Shown: piece by piece, positions 1-8,681 of the stretch
Layout: each line of letters opens with the position of its first letter
Numbering within the stretch: position 1 is the stretch's first letter
Assembly: GCF_023273895.1 (NCBI RefSeq)
Contig: NZ_CP096883.1
Span: 2,604,001 to 2,668,000, forward strand
DNA from: Sphingobacterium sp. PCS056
Lineage (GTDB): Bacteria; Bacteroidota; Bacteroidia; Sphingobacteriales; Sphingobacteriaceae
Reading direction: 5' to 3'
DNA: 64,000 nt
The notes under the pieces: model-generated
What the model saw: only the letters and a program-made list of their open reading frames with translations
Database searches by the model: none
Told to the model about the DNA's origin: nothing
Translations under genes and position numbers: made by a program

Positions 1-2
1 AA

Positions 3-2048
3 CGTTTGGAATTCAATCTCAGTACCCAGTTTTCCAGTTACAACACCGGAGAATCTCTGGATCCTGTTCTGTACAACCAATTAGGGAAAGGTTCTGGAAA
101 TTTCCCTTATATGGAAATGGCCGATGAATTTGGAAATCCTTTGATCGTGGAAGCTACTGCTATGAATCGCGAATTTCGGGATACCGTGGCACAGGGGCGG
201 TTATTAGATTGGAGCTATAGACCACTGGCCGAATTATATGAATCGTCTATAAAAACGGATAATCGGGAAAATATGCTCGGCTTGCAGACTAAATATACGG
301 TAATGAAAGGTCTTAATCTTTCTTTATTATATAATTTTAGGGCTGCTGATGGGAAAACTAGCGAACAGCGCGATCAAGGAAGTATTGAGCAGCGTTCAGC
401 AAACAATTATTTTGCTGTTTGGGATGACAATACTGTCAAATGGAACTATCCGCTAGGAGGGCGATTACTTGTTTTTAATCAACGAAATAATGCGCATCAG
501 GGTCGTTTCCAGATCGACTATCAAGGTACATGGGGCATAGATCATAGTCTCAATCTACTGGCAGGTACGGAGATCAGACAGCAGAAGGAACTACTCTATA
601 CATCGCAATTTTTTGGTTATGATTCAAAAACGCATGCTTTTCAACCCGTAGATCTGGTTAATGATCTTCCTTACCTGAATGGCCGTTTTGGAGTACGTAG
701 GATCTCCGACTACAGCAAGTTTGCGGAGATTACCAATCGCTTTACTTCTTTTTTTGCCAATGTAGGTTATACCTATAAAAAAAGATACATCATCAATGCC
801 AGTGCTCGCAAGGATGCTTCCAATCTTTTTGGTGTGAATACCAATGATAAGGGACAGCCATTTTGGTCTATCGGAGGCGCATGGATCGCATCGGAAGAGG
901 GATTTATGAAAGACGGTCCCTTTGAATACTTGAAATTCAGGGCTACTTACGGTAAAAATGGTAATGTCAACAATACCACTTCTGCCTATGCCATCATGCA
1001 AAAATCCAATCAAACAAATTTCCTAACCGGACTCCCTTATGCCAGCATGCGAAGTCCTGAAAATCCTTATCTCAGATGGGAATCTGTCGGCATGTTCAAT
1101 GTTGGTATGGATTTTCGCACAAAAGGAGGCAGGTTTGGTGGAGCGGTAGAATACTATATCAAAACACCAAAGGATCTGATCCTAGAATCGCAGGTAGATC
1201 CGACAACGGGATTTGCAGTGCTGGTACAGAACAGTGCCGATCTGAAGGGAAAGGGAGTGGATATTTCCCTGAACTCGAAAAATATACAAAGCTCAACCTT
1301 TGAATGGAATACCGATCTGGTATTTGCCTATAGCCGAACAAAAGTGACGAAGTCCTATCTGGATGCCCCATTTGGTAAGGTTTATCGCACAGGTGCATAT
1401 TCCGCCCGCAATACACCTATCGTTGGTTCAGATTTGACAGGTGTGGTGACCTATAAGTGGGCTGGACTTGACCCTCTGACTGGAAAACCGAGGGGGTATA
1501 TTGATGGTGAACTGTCGACAGATTATACGAATATTGTAAACAGTACCCCGTTGACAGACATGGATATAGCAGGTTCTGCTTTACCGCTTTACTTCGGTTC
1601 GCTGCGCAATACGTTTCGCTATAAAAATATAGACTTTTCATTTAATATCAGTTACCAATTGGGGCATAAGTTTGTCCGCAAATCTATTCATTACTCCAAT
1701 CTGGTCACAGGTGGAGTAGGACACAGTGACTATGCACTGCGCTGGCAGAATCCTGGAGATGAAGTGAAAACCGATGTGCCGGTCTTTACCTATCCGGCCA
1801 ATAAGAACGAGTCTGATTTTTACAATTATTCGTCAGCACTGGTAGAGCCTGCAGGGCAGATCAAACTGCGCGATATACAGGTTGGATATAGTCTTAAGAA
1901 CAGATACTTGAAAGATTTGAGGATCTATGCCTATGCGGCCAATATCATGACCTTATGGCGCGAAAATAAGTGGGGATTGGATCCTGAATTTGGAAATAAT
2001 CCGCCCGATCCTTTTGCAGGTTCCCTAGGTATCAGTTTTAACTTTTAG
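3..2048 (+). CDS. SusC/RagA-type TonB-dependent receptor, 3' part
   Basis: The frame is open to the left edge, so the true start and the signal peptide, CarboxypepD-like and plug domains lie outside the window. The visible 680 residues are beta-barrel: alternating aromatic strands, segments such as YKKRYIINASARKDASNLFG and WSIGGAWIASEEGF, and a terminal strand ending GSLGISFNF with a C-terminal Phe, typical of outer-membrane barrels. SusC proteins carry oligomers or peptides across the outer membrane with a SusD lid and TonB energy. A SusD gene follows after 10 bases, as expected for a SusCD pair. The substrate cannot be told; no glycoside hydrolase is adjacent, and the next gene is thioredoxin-like, which suggests a non-glycan role. 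Confidence 0.93.
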   Translation, partial: RLEFNLSTQFSSYNTGESLDPVLYNQLGKGSGNFPYMEMADEFGNPLIVEATAMNREFRDTVAQGRLLDWSYRPLAELYESSIKTDNRENMLGLQTKYTVMKGLNLSLLYNFRAADGKTSEQRDQGSIEQRSANNYFAVWDDNTVKWNYPLGGRLLVFNQRNNAHQGRFQIDYQGTWGIDHSLNLLAGTEIRQQKELLYTSQFFGYDSKTHAFQPVDLVNDLPYLNGRFGVRRISDYSKFAEITNRFTSFFANVGYTYKKRYIINASARKDASNLFGVNTNDKGQPFWSIGGAWIASEEGFMKDGPFEYLKFRATYGKNGNVNNTTSAYAIMQKSNQTNFLTGLPYASMRSPENPYLRWESVGMFNVGMDFRTKGGRFGGAVEYYIKTPKDLILESQVDPTTGFAVLVQNSADLKGKGVDISLNSKNIQSSTFEWNTDLVFAYSRTKVTKSYLDAPFGKVYRTGAYSARNTPIVGSDLTGVVTYKWAGLDPLTGKPRGYIDGELSTDYTNIVNSTPLTDMDIAGSALPLYFGSLRNTFRYKNIDFSFNISYQLGHKFVRKSIHYSNLVTGGVGHSDYALRWQNPGDEVKTDVPVFTYPANKNESDFYNYSSALVEPAGQIKLRDIQVGYSLKNRYLKDLRIYAYAANIMTLWRENKWGLDPEFGNNPPDPFAGSLGISFNF

Positions 2049-2058
2049 ATCGATTGTT

Positions 2059-3411
2059 ATGAAATATTATATTATTTTTTTGTTGTCCATAGGTCTGACC
2101 TCTTGTTCTAAGTTTTTGGAACTCAAGCCTGACCAAAATATGGAGATTCCGAGTACGCTCGCGGATTGCGAATTGCTTTTGAATGATTTTACCGCGATGA
2201 ATATGTCGTACCCTGTTATGACCACGCTAATGGGTGAAGAATTCTATATGCATACCGAAGATTGGCAGACCATAGTTGATATGGATGAACGAATGGGCTA
2301 TATCTGGACGGACGAACCTGTGGTTGGAAGTTTAAACTGGCAGGGACCTTATAAAACCATATATGTGTCCAATCAGATCTTTGCCATATACAATAAGCTC
2401 TCTCAGCAGGATAAGTTTTCGGAGCAAGGTAAGCAGATATTGGGCAATGCACATTTCTTTAGAGCATTTGCCTATCAGCAGCTTCTGGAGCTCTATACGC
2501 TTCCTTATGACCCTGCTACGGCATCGAACGAATTGGGTTTGCCACTCAAGTTAACACCTGATGTCGTTCCTGCAGAGGGTAGAGCAAGTCTAGCGGTTAC
2601 TTATGATCAGGTGGTACAGGATTATAAACAGGCGATCAGTCTGTTAAACCCCACATCGATAGCTAAAAGTAGACCTACGAAAGGAGCGGCGCACGCAGGG
2701 TTGAGCCGTTTATATCTGGATATGCGCGATTATGAAAATGCTTATCTCTATGCTGACTCTGCATGGAATATGCAACCGACATTGATCGACTACAATACCC
2801 TCGATCTCTATGATGAAATGGCTATCCCTAAAAATAATCAGGAGATCTATTTTACAGCATTGACCGGTAATTCCGGATCGATAGGTCCATTCTACAATCG
2901 GATAAATCCGGATCTGATCGATCTCTACGAATCCAATGATCTGCGGATGTCCATCTACTTTCAAAACAATTACTTTGATCCCGGTACCTATGGCTACAAA
3001 ACCAATTATGATCAAAGTTACATCGGTACTTTTATTGGTTTGACTACCAGTGAAATGCTGCTGATCCGTTCAGAAGCAGCGGCACGTACCGGTAAATCGG
3101 CGATCGCATTATCAGACATTAACTTGCTTCGCAAGCATCGCTTTGCTCCAGAGGATTATCAAGAAGTACAATGGGGTAATGCTATTTTACTGCAGGAGAT
3201 TTTAAAAGAAAGAAGAAGAGAACTGGTGTTTCGAGGAAGACGTTGGGCAGATGTCAAACGGCTCAATCAGGATGCTGCGACTCAGCGTACCTTGACAAGA
3301 ACGGTTGACGGCGAGTCCTATCAATTGGTACCTGGCAGTCTAAAATTTGCGGCACTGATCCCGCTGATCGTGACACAATTGAATCCTACGATCCAACAAA
3401 ATAGAAGATAA
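2059..3411 (+). CDS. RagB/SusD family nutrient-uptake lipoprotein
   Basis: 450 residues. The N-terminus has a short hydrophobic stretch and a lipobox (LTSC, Cys about residue 16) followed by SKFLELKPDQ, the usual start of mature SusD proteins. The body has the SusD TPR-like helices (AHFFRAFAYQQLLELY, GAAHAGLSRLYLDMRDYENA) and the C-terminal signature ILKERRRELVFRGRRWADVKRLN. SusD proteins sit on the cell surface and cap the SusC barrel to bind substrate. It lies 10 bases after the SusC gene and 88 bases before the thioredoxin-like gene, probably as one operon. The ligand is unknown. Confidence 0.93.
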   Translation: MKYYIIFLLSIGLTSCSKFLELKPDQNMEIPSTLADCELLLNDFTAMNMSYPVMTTLMGEEFYMHTEDWQTIVDMDERMGYIWTDEPVVGSLNWQGPYKTIYVSNQIFAIYNKLSQQDKFSEQGKQILGNAHFFRAFAYQQLLELYTLPYDPATASNELGLPLKLTPDVVPAEGRASLAVTYDQVVQDYKQAISLLNPTSIAKSRPTKGAAHAGLSRLYLDMRDYENAYLYADSAWNMQPTLIDYNTLDLYDEMAIPKNNQEIYFTALTGNSGSIGPFYNRINPDLIDLYESNDLRMSIYFQNNYFDPGTYGYKTNYDQSYIGTFIGLTTSEMLLIRSEAAARTGKSAIALSDINLLRKHRFAPEDYQEVQWGNAILLQEILKERRRELVFRGRRWADVKRLNQDAATQRTLTRTVDGESYQLVPGSLKFAALIPLIVTQLNPTIQQNRR

Positions 3412-3499
3412 TACGAAGGAGTCTCCAAGTCTAGATTGGGTGCCATAAGTATCCACTAGACTTGAAGATTTCAATATTAAAAAATTAATAATATTACAG

Positions 3500-4756
3500 A
3501 TGAAAAGCTACATGATTATCATATACATATTACTCGGCATCATGCCCTTATATGCTCAACAAAACAAAAAAGTGGACCTGTCCAAACGACTTACCATAGG
3601 ATCGACAGTTCCTGATATGCCTGTTATGGATATATTAAATTTTCCGTCCAGTACCATAGATCTGGACGATTATAAGGATAAGGTTTTGATCCTTGATTTT
3701 TGGGATACCTATTGCAGTACCTGTATTGAGTTGATGCCCCATGTCAAAGAAGTACAGAAAACAGTAGGGGACAAAGCGCAGATCATTACGGTGACCTGGC
3801 AGTCTAAGGAAGTCATTGATCAATTTTTTAAAGGTAATAAATACCTGAAGGAGCATCAGGCCTATTTACCTACAATCATTGCAGATTCTTTGCTCAAAAG
3901 TTATTTTCCTCATCAAGGGGTACCGCATACAGTCTTTATTTATAAAGGTAAAGTTAAAGCCATCACGTATTTTGATTATATCAAACCGGAGTATATTGAG
4001 AAACTGATCGCTGAAGACAGATTGGATATTCCGGTGAAAGATGACTTTAGTACGAAAGACGTGATTCCAGATCAGGAAAACTTAAATTTAAAAGGAAAAG
4101 TATTGATCACCGGATATCAGGATGGGTTGGAGTTTAAAGGTGGGCTACCGATCGAGCAAGATTCGGTAACAGGTCTGTTTGTGACCAGCATGATCAATAC
4201 CGGAATTCTGGATGCATTCACTCGGTTACATGCTATAATCAGTCCCAAGTACTTCCTTTGGATCCCCGGAAGGATGGAATGGTATGTCAAAGATCAGAAT
4301 GACTATCAATATAAACCGAATTCTATAGGTCCTAGAATATGGGACACGAAAAATGCCATCTGCTATCAACGTTTTAGTCAGGATACTGTATCCAAGGAAG
4401 AGATGGCTAAGTTGGTTATGCAAGATCTGGTTTCATTTTTAGGAGTAAGCGTAACGATCGAGAAAAAGGAAAAAGAAGTTGTCGTGATCAGAAAAACGAC
4501 GAAATCGAGAGTAGGTATTGCAAAACCGGAGAGTAACCGTCGGGTTGAAGGAATGGAAAATCTTGCCTTTTTAATGGATTACAGTAAAATGTATCCACCA
4601 ACATTAGATGAATCTGGATTTACCGAAATCATTGATGTCCCTGATTTTTCTTCATTAGAAAAACTTAATCAACAAATACTTTATTATGGCTTGGAAGCTG
4701 TATTGGCAAAAAGGGTTATTGATGTGATGGTAATAAGAGAATTAAACAAAAATTAA
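3500..4756 (+). CDS. TlpA-like thioredoxin-fold protein with DUF3738-like C-terminus
   Basis: 418 residues with an N-terminal signal segment ending about LYAQQ. Residues about 30-170 form a redoxin/TlpA domain: TIGSTVPDMPVMDILNF, then LILDFWDTYCSTCIELMP with a CSTC active site in place of the usual WCxxC, and a cis-Pro segment (QGVPHTVFIYKGK). The C-terminal half (VTIEKKEKEVVVIRK, then PPTLDESGFTEIIDVP and a last IDVMVIRE strand) resembles the DUF3738 domain often fused to redoxins in this phylum. It probably acts in the periplasm as a thiol-disulfide protein. It follows the SusCD pair on the same strand and a terminator lies downstream. The CxxC motif is clear; the DUF3738 assignment is inference. 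Confidence 0.82.
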   Translation: MKSYMIIIYILLGIMPLYAQQNKKVDLSKRLTIGSTVPDMPVMDILNFPSSTIDLDDYKDKVLILDFWDTYCSTCIELMPHVKEVQKTVGDKAQIITVTWQSKEVIDQFFKGNKYLKEHQAYLPTIIADSLLKSYFPHQGVPHTVFIYKGKVKAITYFDYIKPEYIEKLIAEDRLDIPVKDDFSTKDVIPDQENLNLKGKVLITGYQDGLEFKGGLPIEQDSVTGLFVTSMINTGILDAFTRLHAIISPKYFLWIPGRMEWYVKDQNDYQYKPNSIGPRIWDTKNAICYQRFSQDTVSKEEMAKLVMQDLVSFLGVSVTIEKKEKEVVVIRKTTKSRVGIAKPESNRRVEGMENLAFLMDYSKMYPPTLDESGFTEIIDVPDFSSLEKLNQQILYYGLEAVLAKRVIDVMVIRELNKN

Positions 4757-4800
4757 AAATGTCCACCTGACATCAAAAGTTTAGATAGGAGAGAATTCAT

Positions 4801-4824
4801 AAAAGGCGTCTACGGACGCCTTTT
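4801..4824. terminator. bidirectional terminator hairpin
   Basis: A perfect 10-bp stem (AAAAGGCGTC / GACGCCTTTT) with a 4-base loop, flanked by A-run and T-run so it can work in both directions. It lies between the thioredoxin-like gene (+) and the decayed MAWF gene (-). Confidence 0.85.
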
Positions 4825-4843
4825 ATGTTCTTCTGGGTGACAT

Positions 4844-5048
4844 TTAAGGATTGGTTGTCAATTCACCATTGTTTTTTATTCTGAGTGCAGTAATTCTTTC
4901 GTTTCTTACTGCTGTAATCATGGATTATTATTTGAGTATGCACTTTTTTTTTCGATCGCACAGACTTGATTAAGACTGTATATTGTGGTGCATTATTGTC
5001 ATTTGTATCTCTCGGATAACTTTCCGGAACAAAATCAAACCAGGCCAT
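4844..5048 (-). pseudogene. decayed MAWF small-protein gene, two frameshifts
   Basis: The first frame opens like the intact gene at 5137-5361 (MAWF, then D-x-NDxNA) but then turns into a Lys-rich tail. The missing parts are in the other two frames: NQVCAIEKKSAYSNNNP matches SNHICAIQTSPDASNKP of the paralogue, and ITAVRNERITALRIKNNG up to a terminal LTTNP and TAA at 4844 matches PLRNEMITALN to LRTNP. Two separate single-base shifts therefore break one ancestral gene; one shifted segment contains a run of nine A. The uninterrupted ORF (4863-5048) would make a chimeric 61-residue protein. Function unknown. Confidence 0.7.
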
Positions 5049-5091
5049 AATTATTTGTTTTAAGATTAGTAAAATTAAACTTTGCTAAAAA

Positions 5092-5112
5092 AGGGCGCCT
5101 TTGGAGCGCCCT
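5092..5112 (-). terminator. terminator of the intact MAWF gene
   Basis: Stem AGGGCGC / GCGCCCT with a 7-base loop. On the minus strand it is followed by a T-run, and it starts about 25 bases after the stop at 5137. Confidence 0.75.
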
Positions 5113-5136
5113 CTACCATAAGGCTTGTGACCTTAT

Positions 5137-5361
5137 TTACGGATTTGTTCTCAATTGAACATTTGTACTACTGGAGTTTGTGTTTAACGCAGTAATCATT
5201 TCATTTCGCAGTGGAGTTGTAATGATCGGTTTATTACTTGCGTCAGGACTTGTCTGAATAGCACAAATATGATTAGAACCTAGACATGAAGGTCCACCTA
5301 CAGCATTGTAATCATTAGGATCTGTAGCATCCCCATTGGCAACTAATTGGAACCAGGCCAT
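5137..5361 (-). CDS. small MAWF-type protein (74 aa), unknown function
   Basis: 74 residues: MAWFQLVANG, ATDPNDYNAVGGPSC, then NHICAIQT and a Thr/Asn-rich tail ending LRTNP. The Cys...CAI pattern and the DPxxY segment resemble the mature part of small exported Bacteroidota proteins such as DUF6520. However, the open frame upstream of the ATG encodes no signal peptide and reaches a stop within about 20 codons. A decayed paralogue lies directly downstream with its own hairpin, so this is a duplicated unit. The context (SusCD, thioredoxin-like protein, Crp-like regulator) is typical for such small genes. DUF6520 kinship is only a resemblance; the gene could be cytoplasmic or use an unrecognised leader. 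Confidence 0.55.
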   Translation of the reverse strand: MAWFQLVANGDATDPNDYNAVGGPSCLGSNHICAIQTSPDASNKPIITTPLRNEMITALNTNSSSTNVQLRTNP

Positions 5362-5444
5362 AATAGATGATTTTAATTGTAAAAAAATGTTTATATTACT
5401 TATGTTTATAATCGAACATCATATGTTTTCATTGATGGCCACAT

Positions 5445-5532
5445 AAGAGCTTCCATACGTTGGAGGCTTTTATTATTAAAGTGGACTTTCATTTCTTGCC
5501 CCGGCCACCGGGGAATGTCGCAAATTTGCGAC
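5445..5532. other. cluster of three inverted repeats
   Basis: Within 90 bases there are a stem AGCTTCCA / TGGAGGCT (5448-5468), a perfect CCCCGG-CCA-CCGGGG hairpin (5499-5513) and a perfect 16-base palindrome GTCGCAAATTTGCGAC (5517-5532). They lie between the MAWF gene and the Crp-like regulator, both on the minus strand. The first looks like a terminator followed by T-runs on the plus strand; the last looks like an operator. No gene in 5362-5800 is convincing. Confidence 0.5.
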
Positions 5533-5807
5533 GGTATACTTTGATACCTAAGTTGTTTATACTTATGTTTTTCATGGTAGTACTTTATTCGTTTATTTAT
5601 CAAGCATTATCTTATTTAAGATGCTTACTGTAAAATTAGATCCCTTCTTCTTCAGCTTCATATAGCAATGCTATAGATTGCATTTTTTTCGTATTTGTCA
5701 GACTATATTGCTCTTGATCTTCGACAGCTCCTATTATTTTTTTGATACTTGCTTTTCGCAAAAATATAATCCTTCGGTACGCTCTGATAATAGCAATGCG
5801 ATATACT

Positions 5808-6386
5808 TTAGCTCTTTCCAAGATGATAGCGTAAAGATTTATAATAATCACGATCACAGGAAATGTTTAAAAAGGAACGACGTTCTTTGATGGTAAGTAA
5901 AGGCATAATATGAGGCATCTTGATAGAAAGCTCATGTACCCGATGTAAGGGGGGGAGCTTCAGAACATGTACAACGTCCTGCAGTCTATTGAGCCTGTGC
6001 TGCTTCAGGATATGGAATATCGTACTCAGCTCAGGGTACTGTTTGAGTGCGTGTTTGAAATGGCTATTGCTGATCTCATATAAAATAGTGGGTTGCAAAA
6101 ATTTGATAGCGACGGATGTTGCCTGATCACTATAGGGGTGATTGCTACCCGTAAAATATTCGTTCTTCCCATTGATGCGTTCGATGCGAATGAATGTGTC
6201 TGCTTCGAGCACTTCTTTGGCGACTACACCATCAATTATAAAGCACCAGGTCGACATCGGAATACCAGCGATCTTGTAGTAACTTCCTTTTTTATAAAAA
6301 TGGAGCTTTCCATGTTCTTTGATATAAGTTTTTGCTGATGCGCTGAGCTGATGGTATCTACTGAAAAAATCTTGCATTCTTTCCAT
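5808..6386 (-). CDS. Crp/Fnr-like regulator with divergent C-terminal HTH
   Basis: 192 residues, the normal length for short Bacteroidota Crp/Fnr proteins. Residues about 20-130 fit a cNMP-binding-like beta-roll (LHFYKKGSYYKIAGIPMSTW, CFIIDGVVAKEV), then a dimer helix (LKQHRLNRLQDVVHVLKL). The C-terminal region (PHIMPLLTIKERRSFLNIS, DYYKSLRYHL) sits where the winged HTH should be but lacks the usual YxASYLGIxxxTLSRxR signature, compare the intact regulator at 14318-14911. It may have lost DNA binding or belong to a divergent subfamily. It lies upstream of the MAWF gene pair on the same strand and could control it. Confidence 0.65.
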   Translation of the reverse strand: MERMQDFFSRYHQLSASAKTYIKEHGKLHFYKKGSYYKIAGIPMSTWCFIIDGVVAKEVLEADTFIRIERINGKNEYFTGSNHPYSDQATSVAIKFLQPTILYEISNSHFKHALKQYPELSTIFHILKQHRLNRLQDVVHVLKLPPLHRVHELSIKMPHIMPLLTIKERRSFLNISCDRDYYKSLRYHLGKS

Positions 6387-6557
6387 AATTTAAGGTCGTA
6401 TGTTTAGTAAGTTGGAGTAATCAGATCGACTTCTATAGACAGCTGTTTTATTTAAGCTAAATTTTGGCGTGGTTCTTTTCATTGAGTTTTATTTAGGTTT
6501 ATAAAAGACTCGAGGTTTACTTAGAGGTTATATATAGGAGTATTTGAAATACACAAG

Positions 6558-6582
6558 GGGCTGGGGATCTCGCTGCCAGCCC
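6558..6582 (-). terminator. hairpin downstream of the 129-aa gene
   Basis: Stem GGGCTGG / CCAGCCC with an 11-base loop, 28 bases after the stop of the gene at 6610-6999. The following T-run on the minus strand is weak. Confidence 0.45.
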
Positions 6583-6609
6583 TCAAGGAGATTTGTGGAT
6601 TTTAATGGA

Positions 6610-6999
6610 TCAACTGTAGTGGATGCGGATCATTAATGGCGTCACGATCATAGTTGCTGAAGAGGTTTCTAATGGGGTTTGCCACTTATCCATTCCATGC
6701 ACAACGATACTTTTTTTGTCGGGCACTTCGTCATCCTCTTTGTCGTCTTTACTAAAAACGACCATGACGCCTGCAGCATAACTGTTGGCGATGGCGTAAG
6801 CTAACTCTTGCTTAAAGATGAGATCCATGGACTGCAGCTGAACGAGTTGAGTGGTCGTGAAGCTAAAAAACTTATTGATCCAGCTATCAAAATCGCTTCG
6901 GATTTCAGTCAATTCAATCTGTAATAGTTCAGGAGACCTTCCAAGGACAATGGCTTGCATACTATTGACACCCTCTTGGTCAAAGTTTAACGTGTTCAT
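6610..6999 (-). CDS. hypothetical protein (129 aa)
   Basis: Not recognised. 129 residues without signal peptide or membrane segment. The middle (DFDSWINKFFSFTTTQLVQL, QSMDLIFKQELAYAI) is amphipathic helix, recalling small Sphingobacteriaceae proteins with a FxxWxxxxFxLTxxQ pattern. An acidic-basic linker (KDDKEDDEVPDKK) is followed by a hydrophobic C-terminal beta-like stretch (ATMIVTPLMIRIHYS). It is a single gene with 280 bases of upstream sequence separating it from a divergent LytTR regulator. A downstream hairpin supports its being a real transcription unit. No function is proposed. Confidence 0.6.
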   Translation of the reverse strand: MNTLNFDQEGVNSMQAIVLGRSPELLQIELTEIRSDFDSWINKFFSFTTTQLVQLQSMDLIFKQELAYAIANSYAAGVMVVFSKDDKEDDEVPDKKSIVVHGMDKWQTPLETSSATMIVTPLMIRIHYS

Positions 7000-7279
7000 G
7001 ATTTACTGTTTATTGGTGAATTCCAAATTTGGCAAATCTATCTTTTTGAGAAAAGAGATGGTGGCCAGTAATAGGCTAAGGCATAATAAGAAGAGTCGTT
7101 AAACTGATTTTTCTAGTTTAAGGGTATCTAGAAAGTACCTTTAAACTTTAAAAGTACCGGCAAAATACCTCTTTAAAGCTTGTTTTTTGAGTTTTTAGAC
7201 CAATCTGCAGTTTTGTTTTATAATGAAATATTGTTAATTTGCATTTCAACCTAATTAATTATTACTTTTTTCTATACGA

Positions 7280-8572
7280 ATGATCCACCTATTTGAAAAT
7301 CGCTTTTTAAATATAAATGCCTTATCTGGACATTTTAGGGCATATTATTTTTATTATCTGATGTTTGTTTTGTTACCCTTACTGTATAATAAGATTACCT
7401 ATAATTATACCTGGACAGACTTATCGGTTTTCTCTTATAGATTTGCATCTCTTTTTCTGCTTACGATGTTTGTGGTTGTTTTTATAACGGCTATTTCGCT
7501 TGTTATCCAGCTGCTGTTCACTTATGACCATGATAAACAAAATATCCTCTGGAAGAAAAGAAGTGCTCGGATTCTGTTTTATGTGCTGCCAACAGGACTT
7601 GGGCTATGCATTTTGATCGTATTTAAATATATGTGGTATGATGGGGAGCAGATGTACGTGATCTTGTGGGAGCATGCTAAATCCCGGTTTTTGTTGTATC
7701 TGGTGATGATGATCGCTTTCTCGATCTGGTTGGACACAGATCCAAAGCGCAATTTGTTTATTACTTATTTTCAGCATGAATACCCTGCAACAGCAGCTGA
7801 AGAGCAAAAATCTTCTGCTATTGACCTTATTAATCGTCCCATCGAGGAGCAGCGGGATGCTCAGCTGGATACTGTTATTGAAAAATTTTCTCAAGTGGTC
7901 GAAGATAAGCTGACATCCGTACTGGACCATAAGTGGGAAGATCGAAATGAAGAACAAAGGAGCCTGGTCAAGAAGGCACTAATCGAGTTTGTAACTGATC
8001 ATCAAGTGCAGCAAGATAAAGATGAGCAGATAGTAAGTCATCTTCCGCTGAAAGACATCGTTAAGGAGGCGATCGAGGAATGGCAAAGTGAGCGCGATGA
8101 TCTGCCTGATGAGGTATTGCTCGAAAATCTGTACGCCAGTTTGTATGCAAAGAGTCCGACCAAACTTATGCCCTCTTTTAATGAGCTGGGAGCTGTGGTA
8201 TTATTCCATATTTTTGCTATTGAGTCGCACACAAAGCATGCTGTTGTGATCTTGACTGATGGAACCCGGATTGACTCGCCTAAAATTTTAGAGACATTGA
8301 AAAATCTTGGTCTCTTAATCTGGTTGGTGAAAGTTAATAAAGATCATTATATCAATATGATGCATGTCTGTTTTATGGATTATAAAAATGGTCAGTTTGT
8401 CAAGATTCAGAGCCAGACGATGCAAGCATTAAGTACAAACCTAACGAAGAGTGAAGTATTAAAGATGTGTACTTTAGGAAGTAAAGTGAAGAATAAATAT
8501 ATAGAGGAGTTTTTGAAATCGAGATTTGAACTGCGTTATAGAGGTTGGAATACCTGTGTACCGTTGAATTAA
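7280..8572 (+). CDS. membrane-anchored LytTR-domain regulator
   Basis: 430 residues. The first 150 hold four hydrophobic segments (YYFYYLMFVLLPLLY, FLLTMFVVVFITAISLVI, RILFYVLPTGLGLCILIVF, FLLYLVMMIAFSIWL). A long charged helical linker follows (about 175-285, with HKWEDRNEEQRSLVKKAL). The C-terminal part contains a LytTR-like DNA-binding domain: VVLFHIFAIESHTKHAVVIL, DGTRIDSPKILETLKNLGLL and HYINMMHV, matching the Ixxies / dG / VNlxxI pattern. Such proteins are membrane-tethered transcription regulators seen in Bacteroidota. It is monocistronic; its target may be itself or the adjacent cassette. The LytTR call is by motif pattern. Confidence 0.75.
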   Translation: MIHLFENRFLNINALSGHFRAYYFYYLMFVLLPLLYNKITYNYTWTDLSVFSYRFASLFLLTMFVVVFITAISLVIQLLFTYDHDKQNILWKKRSARILFYVLPTGLGLCILIVFKYMWYDGEQMYVILWEHAKSRFLLYLVMMIAFSIWLDTDPKRNLFITYFQHEYPATAAEEQKSSAIDLINRPIEEQRDAQLDTVIEKFSQVVEDKLTSVLDHKWEDRNEEQRSLVKKALIEFVTDHQVQQDKDEQIVSHLPLKDIVKEAIEEWQSERDDLPDEVLLENLYASLYAKSPTKLMPSFNELGAVVLFHIFAIESHTKHAVVILTDGTRIDSPKILETLKNLGLLIWLVKVNKDHYINMMHVCFMDYKNGQFVKIQSQTMQALSTNLTKSEVLKMCTLGSKVKNKYIEEFLKSRFELRYRGWNTCVPLN

Positions 8573-8681
8573 AGTCCTATATTTCCAATTATAAACTAGA
8601 CCGATTGAGCTGATCAATAGGCCTTCATGGTGCTATATCAGTCAGGATCTCGGCGGTAGGTCGCCCTTATCTTACCTACAT

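Noticed and set aside
5406..5603. 65-codon minus-strand ORF between the MAWF gene and the Crp-like regulator
   Set aside because: It runs through several inverted repeats, including a terminator-like stem and a perfect palindrome, and has no protein-like pattern.
5636..5857. 73-codon minus-strand ORF overlapping the end of the Crp-like gene
   Set aside because: Starts inside the regulator in another frame, Ile-rich AT-driven composition; only a weak chance that its C-terminal part is a real small gene.
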